Assembly (NCBI RefSeq): GCF_000003815.2
Contig: NC_049995.1
Coordinates: 1,400,183 to 1,464,182 of the forward strand
From: Branchiostoma floridae
Lineage: Eukaryota > Chordata > Leptocardii > Amphioxiformes > Branchiostomatidae
Direction of reading: 5' to 3'
Length of the DNA: 64,000 bases
Below are positions 1 to 13,300 of the stretch, piece by piece. The notes beneath the pieces were generated by a model that searched no databases, was not told the DNA's origin, and was given only the letters and a program-made list of their open reading frames with translations. Each line of letters starts with the position of its first letter. Position 1 is the stretch's first letter. The position numbers and the translations under genes are program-made.

Positions 1-510
1 CCAGGTGTAGTGTCTGTACCCACTGTAGTATCTGTACCGTAGTGTCGATACCCCCTGTAGTGCCCGTACTCCGTATGGTAGTGTACGTACCCCTGTAGTG
101 TCCGTACCCACTGTAGTGTCTGTACCCCTGTAGTGTCCATACCTCCTGTAGTGTCCATCCCCCCAGTAGTGTCCATACGTCTTGTAGTGTATCCCCAGTA
201 GTGTCCGTACCCCAAGTAGTGTCCGTACTGCCCCCAGTATTGTCCGTACCCCCATTTGTGTCCAATACCCCCAGTAGTATCCGTACCACCTGTAGTGTCT
301 GTATCCCCAGTGGTGTCCATACAGTGAGTTGGGCCATACCCCCAGTTGTGTCAAATATGTACCCTCAGTCAGTAGTATCCGTACGTATTGTCCGTTCCCC
401 CTGTCCGTTCCCCTGTGCAGCATCCGTACCCCTGGTAGTGCCTGTACCTCCCCGTCCATTCATCCTGTATAGCAGAGACCATACCCGATGTAGACTTATG
501 TACCACCAAT
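1..510. repeat. Minisatellite, about 18-20 bp unit
   Basis: A degenerate tandem array built on the core GTAGTGTCCGTACCCCC runs from the left edge of the window. Units vary between 'tccgtacc', 'tctgtacc' and 'tccatacc' and differ in the number of C residues. A 103-codon open frame over 201-512 is a by-product of the repeat. No gene signal is visible here. Confidence 0.85.
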
Positions 511-518
511 AGTAGCAC

Positions 519-860
519 AAAATATTGGTGTGATCATTACTGAAATGGCTTAATCTGATTCTTAACCCCTCAAAACATGGGGATAGACACCAAAATTAGT
601 TTGATACCATTTGTGGTTACTGAGATATTGAAGAAAGGAAGATTTTCCGTAATAACCACCTTAATTTGCATATTTTATGCATATTTAGCCAAAATAGTGG
701 TGTGATCTTTACTAAAATGGCTTAATCTGATTCTTTACCACTCAAAACATGGGGATAGACACCAAAATTAGTTTGATACCATGTGTGGTTCCTGAGATAT
801 TGACGAAAACATGAATTTCCTTAATGGCCGCCTTAATTTGCATATTGTGCGAATTGCCCA
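519..860. repeat. Tandem duplication of a 172-bp AT-rich repeat
   Basis: Two similar copies lie head to tail (about 519-690 and 691-860). Both carry the core CTCAAAACATGGGGATAGAC and the motif TTAATTTGCATAT near their ends. The unit looks like a fragment of an interspersed repeat. No terminal inverted repeat or coding signal is visible. Confidence 0.75.
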
Positions 861-1199
861 ATGATGACAGAGTGGCATCATCCAGATTCTGATAGAGCAC
901 ACCTCAGAGGTATAGAAACAGCAAAAAAACTTTGTATGAACCACATTGCACGCTTATCGGTCTCTGCCACCAGACACGTTTTTAATGAAATGCTCCTGAG
1001 ATTTGTTTATGAAAACGAAATAATGAACGTATCTAGATAGATAGTAAACGAGGTATGGTCATCTAAATGAACATCACAGAGGGAAGGGAGGTATAAAAAA
1101 TTTCCTTGTCACCCCCATTTTGAAAAATAGAATAACCCAAACCACTTTTTTTCTTTAATCCTTAGGACTGTTTGAAATATTTGTAACAGTTGGCACAGT

Positions 1200-1470
1200 A
1201 GTTACCTCCATGAAATGTCATGGAGGTTATATTTTCTGTTATGTGTCTCTGTCTGTGTACAAGATTACTCAAGAACGGCTGGATGGATTGGTTTCATACT
1301 TGTTGTGTTGGTGGGCTGTGATGAAAGCTCGAATCGACGTGATTTTGGGCGCCGTATCTGTCGTTATAATCGATGTAATAATATCAGAAATCCCCCCTAT
1401 ATCTGCGATATAATGGAACAGGCATCGTGCTTTAAGTGTTTGTTAATGGGCTTAGCTCCAAGCAGATAGT
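1200..1470 (+). repeat. Interspersed repeat family A, copy 1
   Basis: This stretch shares ordered motifs with other places in the window: 'tgtctctgtctgtgt', 'actcaagaa..ggatgga', and in fuller copies 'gtttgggc(c/t)cc' and 'ctggaactgcatggggca'. Related copies lie near 4570-4860, 19790-20030, 23690-23965, 50200-50510 and 59730-59930. No coding capacity is seen. The class of element is unknown. Confidence 0.5.
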
Positions 1471-2394
1471 GAAGTGATTTGTATGACAGCTGTTTGGGGA
1501 ACCCCGAGTTTTTTTGAATATGATAATTAGTTTTATTTATGTCTGCTTAGGATATCATGGAGATGTGAAGCGTAAGTATAATTGTAAGAAGTTGAGGTAC
1601 ATTTAACGGTAATGCTTAACAGGTATGGGTGTCTCACATACTGTACTGCTGATTTGAGTGACATGGTGATTAAAATGCCATTAGGTCCTCTCATCTTAGA
1701 TGGGTTGGGTGTCAGAAGTTTTATGGGCGATACAGATGTTCTGATTTCGTTACGATAAGGGACAGTTGTTAGTTGTCTCTTTCGTAGCCAATGGTACTTG
1801 TTTTTTAGCAGACGGGGTTGGCGCCAAGTATTCATCTTACAGTTGATGTAGGGCTATCAGAGGAAAGTGTGCATCTCATTTTTGTACCGTGTGAACAGCT
1901 GATGTTATGACATATTGGTGGAAAATCAAATCACCATCTGACTAAAGTTGGCCACATCCCTTCTTCTTTCTGAGTTTCCCAACTTCCTCCCACCACACCG
2001 CTTTGAGGCACATAGTCGAACCTCAATAAATTGAATAATGCTGACAACCTTAGACAGTTAAAATGCCAAACATCATGCTTAAGGAACACCACGCTACCGT
2101 ATGCCGTCGACCTCTTAAACGCACATTACACAATTAAGTGTCACATTTTAATACTTACTAATCAGATGGACATCCTCTGTGTCATTAAATAAATACACCA
2201 CTACTTTCCCATATAACATTTATAACCATTACTCTCAAATACAACCGACTATAAACATACATACCATCCACAAAAAAGCAATAAATATTTCATGGAGGTA
2301 TGAGGTCCCCGAACTCTAGTTATTATTACGTTGTAAAGCAACCCAGATTACAGGATCTGTCCAGACATGTACTCGTGCTTGCAAGCTACCCACA
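1471..2394. other. Intergenic, no gene recognised
   Basis: The sequence is AT-rich and unstructured. The 100-codon minus-strand frame at 1533-1835 has no recognisable domain and I do not regard it as a gene. Confidence 0.5.
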
Positions 2395-2935
2395 GTCCAC
2401 AGGACGTAAAATCAGTCCACAGAACATAAAAGTAGTCCACATTACATGTACATACTGAAAAGTAACCTACAGAACGTAAAAGTAGGCCACATTACATGTA
2501 CATAAAAGTAACCTACAGAACGTAAAAGTAGGCCACATTACATGTACATAAAAGTAACCTACAGAACGTAAAAGTAGGCCACATTACATGTACATAAAGT
2601 CAACCTACGGAACATAAAAGCAGTCCACATGACATGTACATAAAAGTAACCTACAGAACGTAAAAGTAGGCCACATTACATGTACATAAAGTCAACCTAC
2701 GGAACATAAAAGCAGGCACATGGTATGTACATAAAAGCAACCTACAGAACACAAAAGCAGTCCACATTACATGTACATAAAAGCAACCTAGTACATAACA
2801 TATACTATGACTACACACAAGTAACTCACAAAGAACACAAACCATGATAGGACATACAAGCAACCTACAGCGCAAAAAAAGCAACCCGCAATGACTTAAA
2901 AGCAACCCACAGGACACAAACAGGACATTCGAGTC
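2395..2935. repeat. Minisatellite, about 46-bp unit
   Basis: About eleven degenerate units carry the alternating blocks 'cctacagaacgtaaaag' and 'ccacattacatgtacataaa'. The central units are almost identical and the outer ones diverged. A shorter related stretch lies at about 5335-5445, beyond the N gap. The 88-codon minus-strand frame in it is repeat-derived. Confidence 0.85.
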
Positions 2936-3189
2936 AAAGATGTGAAGAACCTGAAAATGAAGAACCTGTCGTTCGGTATTACTTATCCTGTGTGTTGAGT
3001 CATTTGTTCAACCTTCCTGACCACTTAAGTTTCATGATGAAGGTGATCTTTTAGAAACATTTTTCTTCGCACGCTCGCAGCAGTTCCAGAGGATGTCTCG
3101 CAGCAGTTCCATAGTCTTATAAGAAATACAATATTATTGATGTAATCACAAAATTGTTTGTGCCATAAGGTATAATCACTCTAAAGACG

Positions 3190-4100
3190 TACTACAGAGG
3201 GCCGTGGCAGTGCGGACACGTGTGTTTGGATGTGACCGCCTTGACGAATTTTGGTGCTTCCGATGATAAGATAGTGAGATAGGGAAAAAAAAGATGAGTA
3301 AAAAATAAGCTACCTTTTCAAAATGGACGTTGTAACAAGAATAGAAAGTGCAAAACATGGTATCACAGCCAACAAGGCTCTTATTTCTGTATCATTTAAA
3401 CATGTACTGGTGTGGCAAAAGTGACACTGGTGTGGTAGACTGGTATCACAAACAATGTTGATAACTACACTCATGGCTTCCATAGTGTCACTTTTACAAC
3501 TATCCAACAACAAGATTTCTACAACTACAGTCATGACTAAAACAAAAGGGTCACTTCTACAAGTACAACCATTAGGCTTCAACACAACATGTTTGTTCAT
3601 TTTGGTAATTTTTTGTCATATTGACCATCTCCAAAGAACACATTTTTTTTCTGAAATCAGGCGAAAAAAATGAGCGCGCAGATGTCATCCATAGTATTTA
3701 CTTCCTGCGGCCTAATACCAATGTCACATAAAGGTACTGGTTGGCTTTCTTTAATTGATTTTCGTGTCTTGTGGTACCAGGAGTAGAAGTCACCAAACCA
3801 ATTCAAGATAACAAAGTATGAATAGGGATTTCTCCTACGTATTTATAGCTAATAGAGATGTCGCATGAAGGCACTGTTTGGCTTTGGCATATAGAAGTTG
3901 ATTTTCGTGGTGTTTGGTACCAGGAGAAAACGTCACCTGGTCTTGGTCTATTCCATTTCAGGATGAATAGGGGTGACACCTAGTCGTTTTATAGCTAAGG
4001 CCACAGCAAGTAAATTTTATAGATGACATCCTCTGAAAACTGCAAAGATAGTGAGATAGGGCGAAAAAAAAACAAGATGGCTAACTTTCCAAAATAGACA
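3190..4100. repeat. Low-copy local duplications upstream of CEMIP
   Basis: Two diverged copies of a roughly 140-bp block (about 3710-3850 and 3850-4005) share 'tggctttct/ggc', 'ttgattttcgtg' and 'ggtaccaggag'. A second pair, near 3260-3330 and 4045-4105, shares 'gatagtgagatagggaaaa' and 'ccaaaat.gac'. No gene is seen. Confidence 0.55.
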
Positions 4101-4282
4101 CCATCTCTTGCTCGCTAGGGTTAATAACTAGGTAGTGGCATCTGTAAGGCCGCTAGGATCACAATAAGGTAAGTAATGTTTGCCAAACAGAACGGCATGT
4201 TTGTACACTTGATAACACAGACTGTGTGTGGGAGGTCCATAACTTTAAAAGCCAACTGTACCCCCGACAGACCCGACTAACC

Positions 4283-4349
4283 ATGACGGCCTACCTCACT
4301 GCTGTCCCTCTGCTGTGTCTACTGGCCACTGCACGGCCTCAGGACATCG
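4283..4349 (+). other. CEMIP: CEMIP exon 1: signal peptide
   Basis: I chose the ATG at 4283 rather than the in-frame one at 4226 because it begins directly with a hydrophobic leader of about 17 residues and has C at -3 in 'aaccATGacg'. A few residues after the leader the exon ends at the donor G|GTAAGA in phase 1. The next exon restores the frame as GCPDADP. An upstream non-coding exon cannot be excluded. Confidence 0.75.
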
Positions 4350-7300
4350 GTAAGATTAACTTACACAAGCTTCATGCCAATATGGTGCCGGTTGCTGTGG
4401 TATGTTGCGTGTGCATTAACGTAATATCTTTGTCTAACGTGTCTTTCGTATGCAATACGGGTGTTATGTTATGATTAACGTTATAATTGCAATACGGGAC
4501 TCCGGCGAGCTGAGCTTTCAAAGTGTTTTTAAGTATTCATTTATCGTACTTTCCTATTCTTTTTTTTTTTTAATTCTTTGTGGCAGATAGCTTGTGACGT
4601 AAGGAATACGTGGTGTGTGTTTGGGCCCCCCCAGCAGGTTTCTCTGGAAGTGCATGGGCATTTTAATTGCAATACAGTACTCCGGCGAGCTGAGTTTTCA
4701 AAGTGTTTTTAAGTATTCATTTATCGTACTTTCCTATTCTTTTTTTTTTTTTTTATTCTTTGTGGCAGATAGCTTGTGACGTAAGGAATACGTGGTGTGT
4801 GTTTGGCACAGGTTTCTCAGCAGGTTACCAGCAGGTTTCTCTGGAAGTGCATGGGCATTTTTGTCAAAATCTTCCAAGGGGCATAATGGAACTTAGAAAA
4901 TATGGATTTCCATTATATTTAGCACGCAAGTATCTTTGGCAGAGACTCGCAAATTGATATCTTTTAATGATCTGTAGACATGTATGTTTTTAATTAGATG
5001 AAAACAATTGTTTTCTAATTACTACAGATGATTAGAAGATATCAATTTGCGCAAACGTGAGTTTGTAGCTTCATCATTATGAAAAACATAAGCTTCATTG
5101 CAATAGTATTGCCAAAGTCATAGGAAACCTACTATCATGGCGCATAAAACCATATAACGCCCATCCATANNNNNNNNNNNNNNNNNNNNNNNNNNNNNNN
5201 NNNNNNNNNNNNNNNNNNNNNNNNNNNNNNNNNNNNNNNNNNNNNNNNNNNNNNNNNNNNNNNNNNNNNGGCTCAATTCCTTCTTATTTCATTAATGAGA
5301 AAACAATGGAAGGTCAAAATGCCAATTCAGCCAGGTGAAATTAAAAGTAACCCAAACGATTTTACAGCAACTCATAGAATACAAAAACAACCCACAGGGT
5401 AGAAAGGTAACCTGAGGATATAAAAGCAACCCACAGGACATGTCCATGTGAAAACACCCAGCTGATCTCTGTGTTTGTACTAAACAAACTAAAGCTACCG
5501 GTTCATTCAATTAAACATGGTAAATAATGACCGTATGATATGTTAGTCGCACATTTCGTATCACAACATGCTTTTGTTATACTTTGTGTCGAACAGATTG
5601 TGCTATTAGTACCGAGTAGGGGTGGGTACTGTACAGAAAATTCAGGTCCAGTTCAGGTCCAGAGGATCAGGTCTCGGTCCGGACCTGAACCTGGACCTAA
5701 TTCAGTATGTAAAAACTTTTGAATTCACAATACTCAAAACAATGGTCCATTCCACTATAAAGAAATCTGTTTGGTTGAGTATTTGAGTCCCACTGGCGTT
5801 TTAAAGTCCTACAAGGTTAACTGCCACTATACGATTGACAGTAAAACTTGGTAGAGATTACAATAAACTGCACTCTACTTCGCTCTTGTTATTTTCTTTA
5901 ACCTGTAATCCCCAAACATGTGAATTTCTGCAGATTAACCTCTTCATTTTGTAATCAGTCTAACATCCGGTCCACCGGCATCCGGTCCACCGAGTTTTTC
6001 TGGACCTGTCCAATAATAAAAACCGGTTTTGTACCGGTACGGTGTACCGGTACCCAGCCCTAGCTAAAGCGTGTTTGTGTGTATCGTGTATGCGTATTGC
6101 CATAACAAGTTGAGAAGCTGTGGATGAACCTTTTTTCAAAGCATTTGAACAACATAGTACAAAGGCAGCAGACACAAAACAAGTGCAATGTAGTGGTGGC
6201 TTACGCTTACCCTTTATAGTCTATCAATATTTTCCAGCTTGGACGTATTAAAAGAATATAACGTTACGTATGTTATGCAAACTGAATTGTGCATTGCGTG
6301 GTGCGTATGCTATATATAAATACATAGGACTTGGCAGAAGTATAGCCGTAGTTGGCCAAGTATAGCCAGTTTGACATGTATCCATGTAATATCTGTTTTT
6401 GTGTTGAGAATGTGTGATTGTCTTTTTTTAATCATTCTTTTTAATTGGTTTTGAAAGATACATAATATTACAAAGCGAAGGCATGGCAAACATACAAAAT
6501 AACGGCACACATGAGAAATAACAAAACTGAAACCGTAGTAAAAGTGGTGAGAACCCCTATCATTGTACACAGAGACAAAAACTGAATTAAGTCGTGATTG
6601 CCATTCCACTGATATTCCAAAGAGACATGACAAGCATTAGTTTCCTTAAATAAAAAGAACAGGAGCTTATCAACTCGTTTGCATCAAATTTGTCTTAGCT
6701 TTGCCTTATCTGTATGTAGCTTCATTCTTGACCTTGTGCTGTTGTGTGCCAACAGGTTGCCCGGATGCTGACCCAACATTGACCCCGTGGAACCCCGGCC
6801 AGGACTGGACGGCGCAGGTGGTTGTGGGACGGGGAGAAAGCTACCTGCTGCAGTCATCGGCCGCCTTCTACTCACTGGAAATCAAAGATGGGGGTACGTA
6901 TACGCCACTTATGTTGGACAGGCTTATTCTTCGGTCACAACTGGGAAATGGGGGCTCTGCCGGGTAGTTCAAGGGCTGCATTTTTTCACATTCTGACGTG
7001 ACTGGGCTATATTTGGGCCCAGCCGGGCCCCGAATTATTTTTAACTCTGAGTTAAAATCAATCCGGGACCCGGTGACAAATAGAAGCTGTGACCTACCTG
7101 TGAAAACTCCGAGAGGCACTAGTACAAACAACCACACACCTCCATGGATTTTTCAAAGGTACTTTTAACATGTGTTTGAGCGAAGGGGAACCCTTTATAA
7201 CATAATACTGATTGGGCAATGTTACAGTTATGACACCTATACGTTAGGTTGAGGTTAACGCCATTATAAATACTAGTAACTACTTTATGTCTTACTAGAT

Positions 7301-10300
7301 GGCTAGGTCGGATGCAAATAACGCAGAGTGGACCTCTATACACAGGTCGAGTGGTGTTCGCTGACCCTGGTCCCGCCAGCAAGACTGAGATCATTCTGAC
7401 GTCACGTGAGATCACAGTCAGTGCGGATGGAGAGTTCCACATCGGCAGCGAGACGTGCCCGTACCAGGGGAAGGCCACGGTCACGCTGTACGGCCGCTCT
7501 GATGACCGGACCAACAACAAACAGTTCCTCGTGATGGACGGCGGGACTTTGGAGGTGCACGGGAAACAGAAGCTGGGCTGGACACAGCTAACCCAGACCG
7601 TGCCGGCAGGAGGCCTACCTAAGGTGGGTCATATCACCTGAACCCATAAGCCGACATATGGTTTAAACGGCGCATGCCACGTTGCGATGCATTTTGGGGA
7701 ATACATCAAAGTTTCAGATTTCTTTCTTTACATGGCAAGGTAGATCAATCTTATCGACTTGCATACAAGTATTCAGGTTGATATGTTACAGCATCATCGC
7801 ACCATTATAAACTGTGATCTTAGTAGCAGTGCAACGCATTTAGCCAAGCACAGCGGGCAATCCCTACTCTTCTGTATAGGTGTGTTGGGCTCTTTAACTG
7901 ACAGAGTTGAGGCTCCCTCATACACGGCACGGGGCCGCCGACTTTACTTCACTATCCGAAGTGATGAGTGCAATCCTTTACAATATGTTTGATCTTATGT
8001 CGACTCTATGATCTAACTCGGCCCACGGATCCAGATGGCCAGGGAGCGGGGTTGCGTTACCACTTGCGCCTCGGGGACAACTTTATTGCTATACATTGGC
8101 ATGGTCAAAGTATAAGGATATAAAACAAAAAGGTACCAAACACGAATTGCTTAAAAAAGAACACAAATGAATCTAGAATCACCCCCATCCTTACATTTCT
8201 ATCAAACCACAGGGCATGTACTTCTGGGACTCTGCGCCCGAGTGGCCCCGTGGTATCCACGTGCGCGTGTTTGACGAGATCTCCGGGACTCACGTCAGTA
8301 CGGACAGGTTCGACACGCAGGTCAGCAGGGAGGAGAGCCTGCGTCTGGCGGCCTTCATCGACCAGGTCCCCGCCGGGAGAGTTGTGGCACTAGCGGTGGT
8401 GAACACCGCACATGGCAATCTGGAGGCTACTGCCAAGCAGAAGATTAGGGAACTGGGAAGTGTCGAGGTGGACTCACTGAACTATAGGTACCTGCTGACA
8501 AGATACGTAATGGCACAGAAATAGATCATTAGACAATTGTGGCGTAGTCAGAAAGTAGACAGTTATATGATATGGGTTATGCGTTTTCTAAACCGCTTAT
8601 GTTTTGTTTATTCTTTATTGGTGACTTGGTTGGAACGGAAAGAAAAAAGAAACTGATTCTCCTTACACACATGCATTTTTTTCCTACTCAGGTCTACTGT
8701 CTAAAGAATTGTAAATTCTAACGAATTTTATGTGTCGTATTTGATAGAGGACGCCAGCTAATGATATGTATTTTGACTTAATCATATCTATTGATATACA
8801 TATATTTGTGTATTTCATTTGCATACACTTATCTGTTTATATATATAGTTGTAGTAGACCTTACGAAAGTCGCTGTGCTCTTCTTGTGTCAATAAAGATT
8901 TATTCTATCGTGTGGCACAAGTACTTACTGGTTACCCTGTGGGGTTTGACCACTACAGGCAGCCCTGGGCGCTGGTCAGTGTGAAGGGTGACCCCAGTGT
9001 TGCTGTGGAGCAAAAACTTCCATATGTTGGTACGTAATAACGTTGCTGGTCACTTTTTCCCATAAACAGAAATCACCCCTACGTCCTTCGATATATTGGA
9101 CCAAGTCTGCGTTATGCCCGCTTGTCAGGGCCTTGTGGTAATTGGATATTGTCAAGCAGATGTTGCGTAATTTTCTCTTGTCGTTTTGTGCACGTCGTGC
9201 TGTTCCATGCTAGCCATGCCATGTTAGCAAGCGAAAGTACTGAGCCAACGGTCACTACGGAGGATGGTACTCAGGCGCGTTCCATGCTGTTCCTTGGTTA
9301 TTTAGGGTTTGGTAATTAGCTTATCTCCAAGCAGATACGGGGTTATGTGTTCTCTAATGTAGAACAGCTGTGGCAGACTGAGATGACTCCCCAAAGAGAT
9401 GTTAGAGTCTGGCTTCCTAGCACATTCCATTATTGATCAGTGCCAATGTTATGATAAACAAGTACTACATACTTTGTCCTGGTAAGCTATCATTAGGGCT
9501 TTCTTTCATGTTCGTCATCATTTGTCTGTCTGGGGGGACTGTCCATATCATCGGCATGATATATATTGTATTGTTGCAACTGATGTGGCGGACACCAGAA
9601 ATACGTCACAGAGTATGTTACCTACGGTCACATGTTTTATTGTTTTGTTTATGTATTTCCCGTCATACCTCTCCAGATGCCCAGACCACCGGCACAGCCA
9701 CGGCTTCGGTCACTCTGCAGGCCTTCTTCGGTGCCTTCATGGTCACAGCGACAAGTGAATGGCTCGGAGGTGAGCTGTACGCGTTTTTTTGTCTCATGCA
9801 CTCCAATGTAGACCAATTGAACACATTTTGTGAACTGAAATGATATCAATTCTTTGTGGGCAACGAGACAGCCCTTCTCTGGACCCCGTGTTGGAACGGC
9901 AAGATATGATGATGAGTTTTACCTGACGTAATCAAGTAGTCATGATTTACAGAAGATACTATTACGTAGGTTGATGTTTCAGTTCTGTTTAAAGGTATAC
10001 TGTACTCCAGGGGAGAGTGTCATGGATCTGCTAATAATATTTTTCTGAGTCCTAAAACGTAATTGTATCGACAACTTGACAATGAAATGGAACAAGACAG
10101 GAGACAGCTTCAACCTCCTGAGCTGAGTACCCTACGGATAAATTGCAGCTAGGTTTAACCTATTATATTGGCAACAACCATTGGACAAACTTCAACTGGG
10201 GCGCTCTTAAAAATATTTGGTTGAGTTTAAAAATTACTTTTGCAATGTGTTTCTGGATACTTATTTTACAGCTTATAGCCTTAGCAACTCTATTTTCTAC

Positions 10301-13300
10301 TTGCGTGTGTTCAAAAATGGGCTCTGATCTTCGTCAATCATCCCATTGAAACCCATACTTAAGACTTGAAAAAATGCCATGAAATAAAAATGGGGCACTC
10401 TTAGGAAATGTGTGTGAATATTTGTAATTCTTCTATTACTTTAACCAAAAAATTAACCCGGAACTTTAGCAATTATATTACATGTATTACATAGGAACTA
10501 ATACTCAAGGCATTATTCCCATCATGCATCACATCCCATGGGTCTATGAAGGGGCAATATTCAGATACCGGGTTATGAAGGATTTATTTATTTGTTCATT
10601 TGTGATTAGTTTTAGTCGATTTTGTGTTTATAAAGATGTGGTCTTTTAGAAAATGACACTTTCCTCTGGAGCACAGTATGCCTTTAATAGAAGTACTCTG
10701 AAAAAATGTAGCTTTGTTGCCGGGTGAGTCGGGTGACATACATGTCTGTTACCCCACAGGAAGCCCACGATGTACTTTCACTGTTGATGGCGATGGTAAT
10801 GAGTTGGTGATTAACGTAAAGGATGACGTCAGCTCATGGGAGCCCGGTGACCACATCGTGCTGGCCAGTACGGACTACGACATGGAGCAGGCGGAGGAGT
10901 TTGAGCTGCTGCCGTGTGACGAGTGCTCAAATAGACAGGTCAAAATCAACGGTACGAGTTGCTATAATTGCAAGTTACATACACGTGTGCTGCGTCTGTA
11001 GCTTGTCAGCTGGGAAATGCATGGATTCTGCATCACGTTTAACCACGATGCTACATGATAATCAAAAACTACGGTTCTACCTATACGCTTCGTCAAAAAT
11101 GGTAATACGTAGATTCCATGTTTCTAGCGCCAGTGTTTTTTCTTCGTCTTCTTTCTTTGTTGACCTCTGTGTTATTATCCCCTCCGGCAATGACTAGCTG
11201 GCCAGAATTGAGCGAAGCAGTCTACAGTTTTGCAATTGGCTGGTGTCATTGTGCATATGTTTGTGGGCGTGCGCGTGATTGTGAAGAAATCGTGATGATA
11301 TTTGGTATGCAAGAAGGTCACAATGAATGAAGACATTTATTGCACGGCCTGATTGATTATAATTAATGATGACTGTGACGATATCTTACTGACAAAAAGC
11401 ATGCTTTTCCCCTTCGTGACCGACGAACGTCGAGTAGATGAGACCATAGTTTACCAAATGATCTCCTATCATAGAACATACATTTTGCTAAGTAAGGCTT
11501 TATTTTCATAATTGTTGAGATGCGATAAAGCAACAAATTTCACTTTCAAAAAAATGGTTTCCTGTGTACTCTTCTTCCTCATTTAATAGGCGTTTTGTCC
11601 ACCGATATGTATAACACTGTTAATCCTCGGCATACGTTCTACACTGTAAACCCTCCCATGTATGAGCAGGTCTGTGTCCCTACAGGTCAGGTCAGGTACA
11701 ACCACTTCGGGGAGGTGACAGATGACGTGGACCTTCGCGGGGAGGTGGGCCTTCTGACTAGAAACGTCAAGTTCCAGGGTAGGATGGAAGACAGTTGCTA
11801 TGGTGACAACTTCTGTCAGTTCTTCGACTACGACACGTACGGAGGACATCTCAAGGCGAGTTCTAATCTTCCTGATCACTGTGCCTGTCACTATGGCAGG
11901 GCAGTTGGGGTGCTGCGTGCATCACGTTTACATGTAGACTTGTATCATTGTAATCATAAAACGCCCTTTTTTTAGTATAGAAGTATAGAATGTCATTGTC
12001 AGAAATCACCTGTCTAGCGTTATAAGATAAAACATGAAGGTAAGAAAGCAGTATTTTTTCTCCTCGTCAAACGTTCTGAACTATTTGGCAGCCTGAACCA
12101 TGTAAAACTTGCCTGAACCATGTAAAACTTCCCTGAACCATGTAAAACTTGCCTGAACCATGTAAAACTTGCATGAACCATGTTAAACTTGACTGAACCA
12201 TGTAAAACTTGCCTGAACCATGTAAAACTTCCCTGAACCATGTAAAACTTGACTGAACCATGTAAAACCTGCCCGAACCATGTTAAACTTGCCCGAACCA
12301 TGTAAAACCTGCCCGAACCATGTAAAACTTGCATGAACCATGTTAAACTTGACTGAACCATGTAAAACTTGCATGAACCATGTAAAACTTGACTGAACCA
12401 TGTTAAACTTGACTGAACCATGTAAAACTTGACTGAACCATGTAAAACTTGCCTGAACCGTGTTAAACTTGACTGAACCATGTAAAACTTGCCTGAACCA
12501 TGTTAAACTTGCCCGAACCATGTAAAACTTGCCTGAACCATGTAAAACTTGCATGAACCATGTAAAACTTGCATGAACCATGTTAAACTTGACTGAACCA
12601 TGTAAAACTTGCCTGAACCATGTAAAACTTGCATGAACCATGTAAAACTTGCCCGAACCATGTAAAACTTGACTGAACCATGTAAAACTGAACCATGTAA
12701 AACTTGACCGAACCATGTAAAACTTGCCTAAACCATGTAAAACTTGACGTTCTACAATCTTTTTGCCAGGTTCTGTATGGTTTTAAGAACGTCCATCTAT
12801 CTGGAGTGGAGTTCACACAGATGGGTCAGCAGCTGGTGGCCGGTAGCTACCCTGTCCACTTCCACCTGGCCGGAGACGTGGACGAGGCAGGAGGCTACAG
12901 CCGGCCCACCTATGTCCGTGACCTGTCCATCCACCACTGCTTCTCCCGCTGTGTCACCATACACAGCACCCACGGCCTGCTGGTAACTTTAATATACATC
13001 TACAAATCTAGCCGATACATGTATGACTTATCAATACCTTCCTTGATTACTTGTCATACCGCATAATGAAGTATATTGGATACGTTTCACAGTATCAGTA
13101 TTCATGATAAATGTATGATTCTAGTAGTATCTATGATATTCTGTTGTGAGACCATAGAGGGTCTGCATGGGGGGGGGGGGGGGCTTACCCTGAATTCAGA
13201 AAAACCCCCTACGGCTACGTATTACGCTAAATCAAGGAATACAATTACCCTAAATTTGGTCACCTCACTACGAATTACGTGGATAAGAAGGTTTTCCCTA

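Noticed and set aside
12020..12816. Overlapping minus-strand open frames of 77-177 codons with a 20-residue repeat
   Set aside because: All three frames are open because the 20-bp unit lacks stops; the region is an intronic minisatellite with no start context or splice partners.
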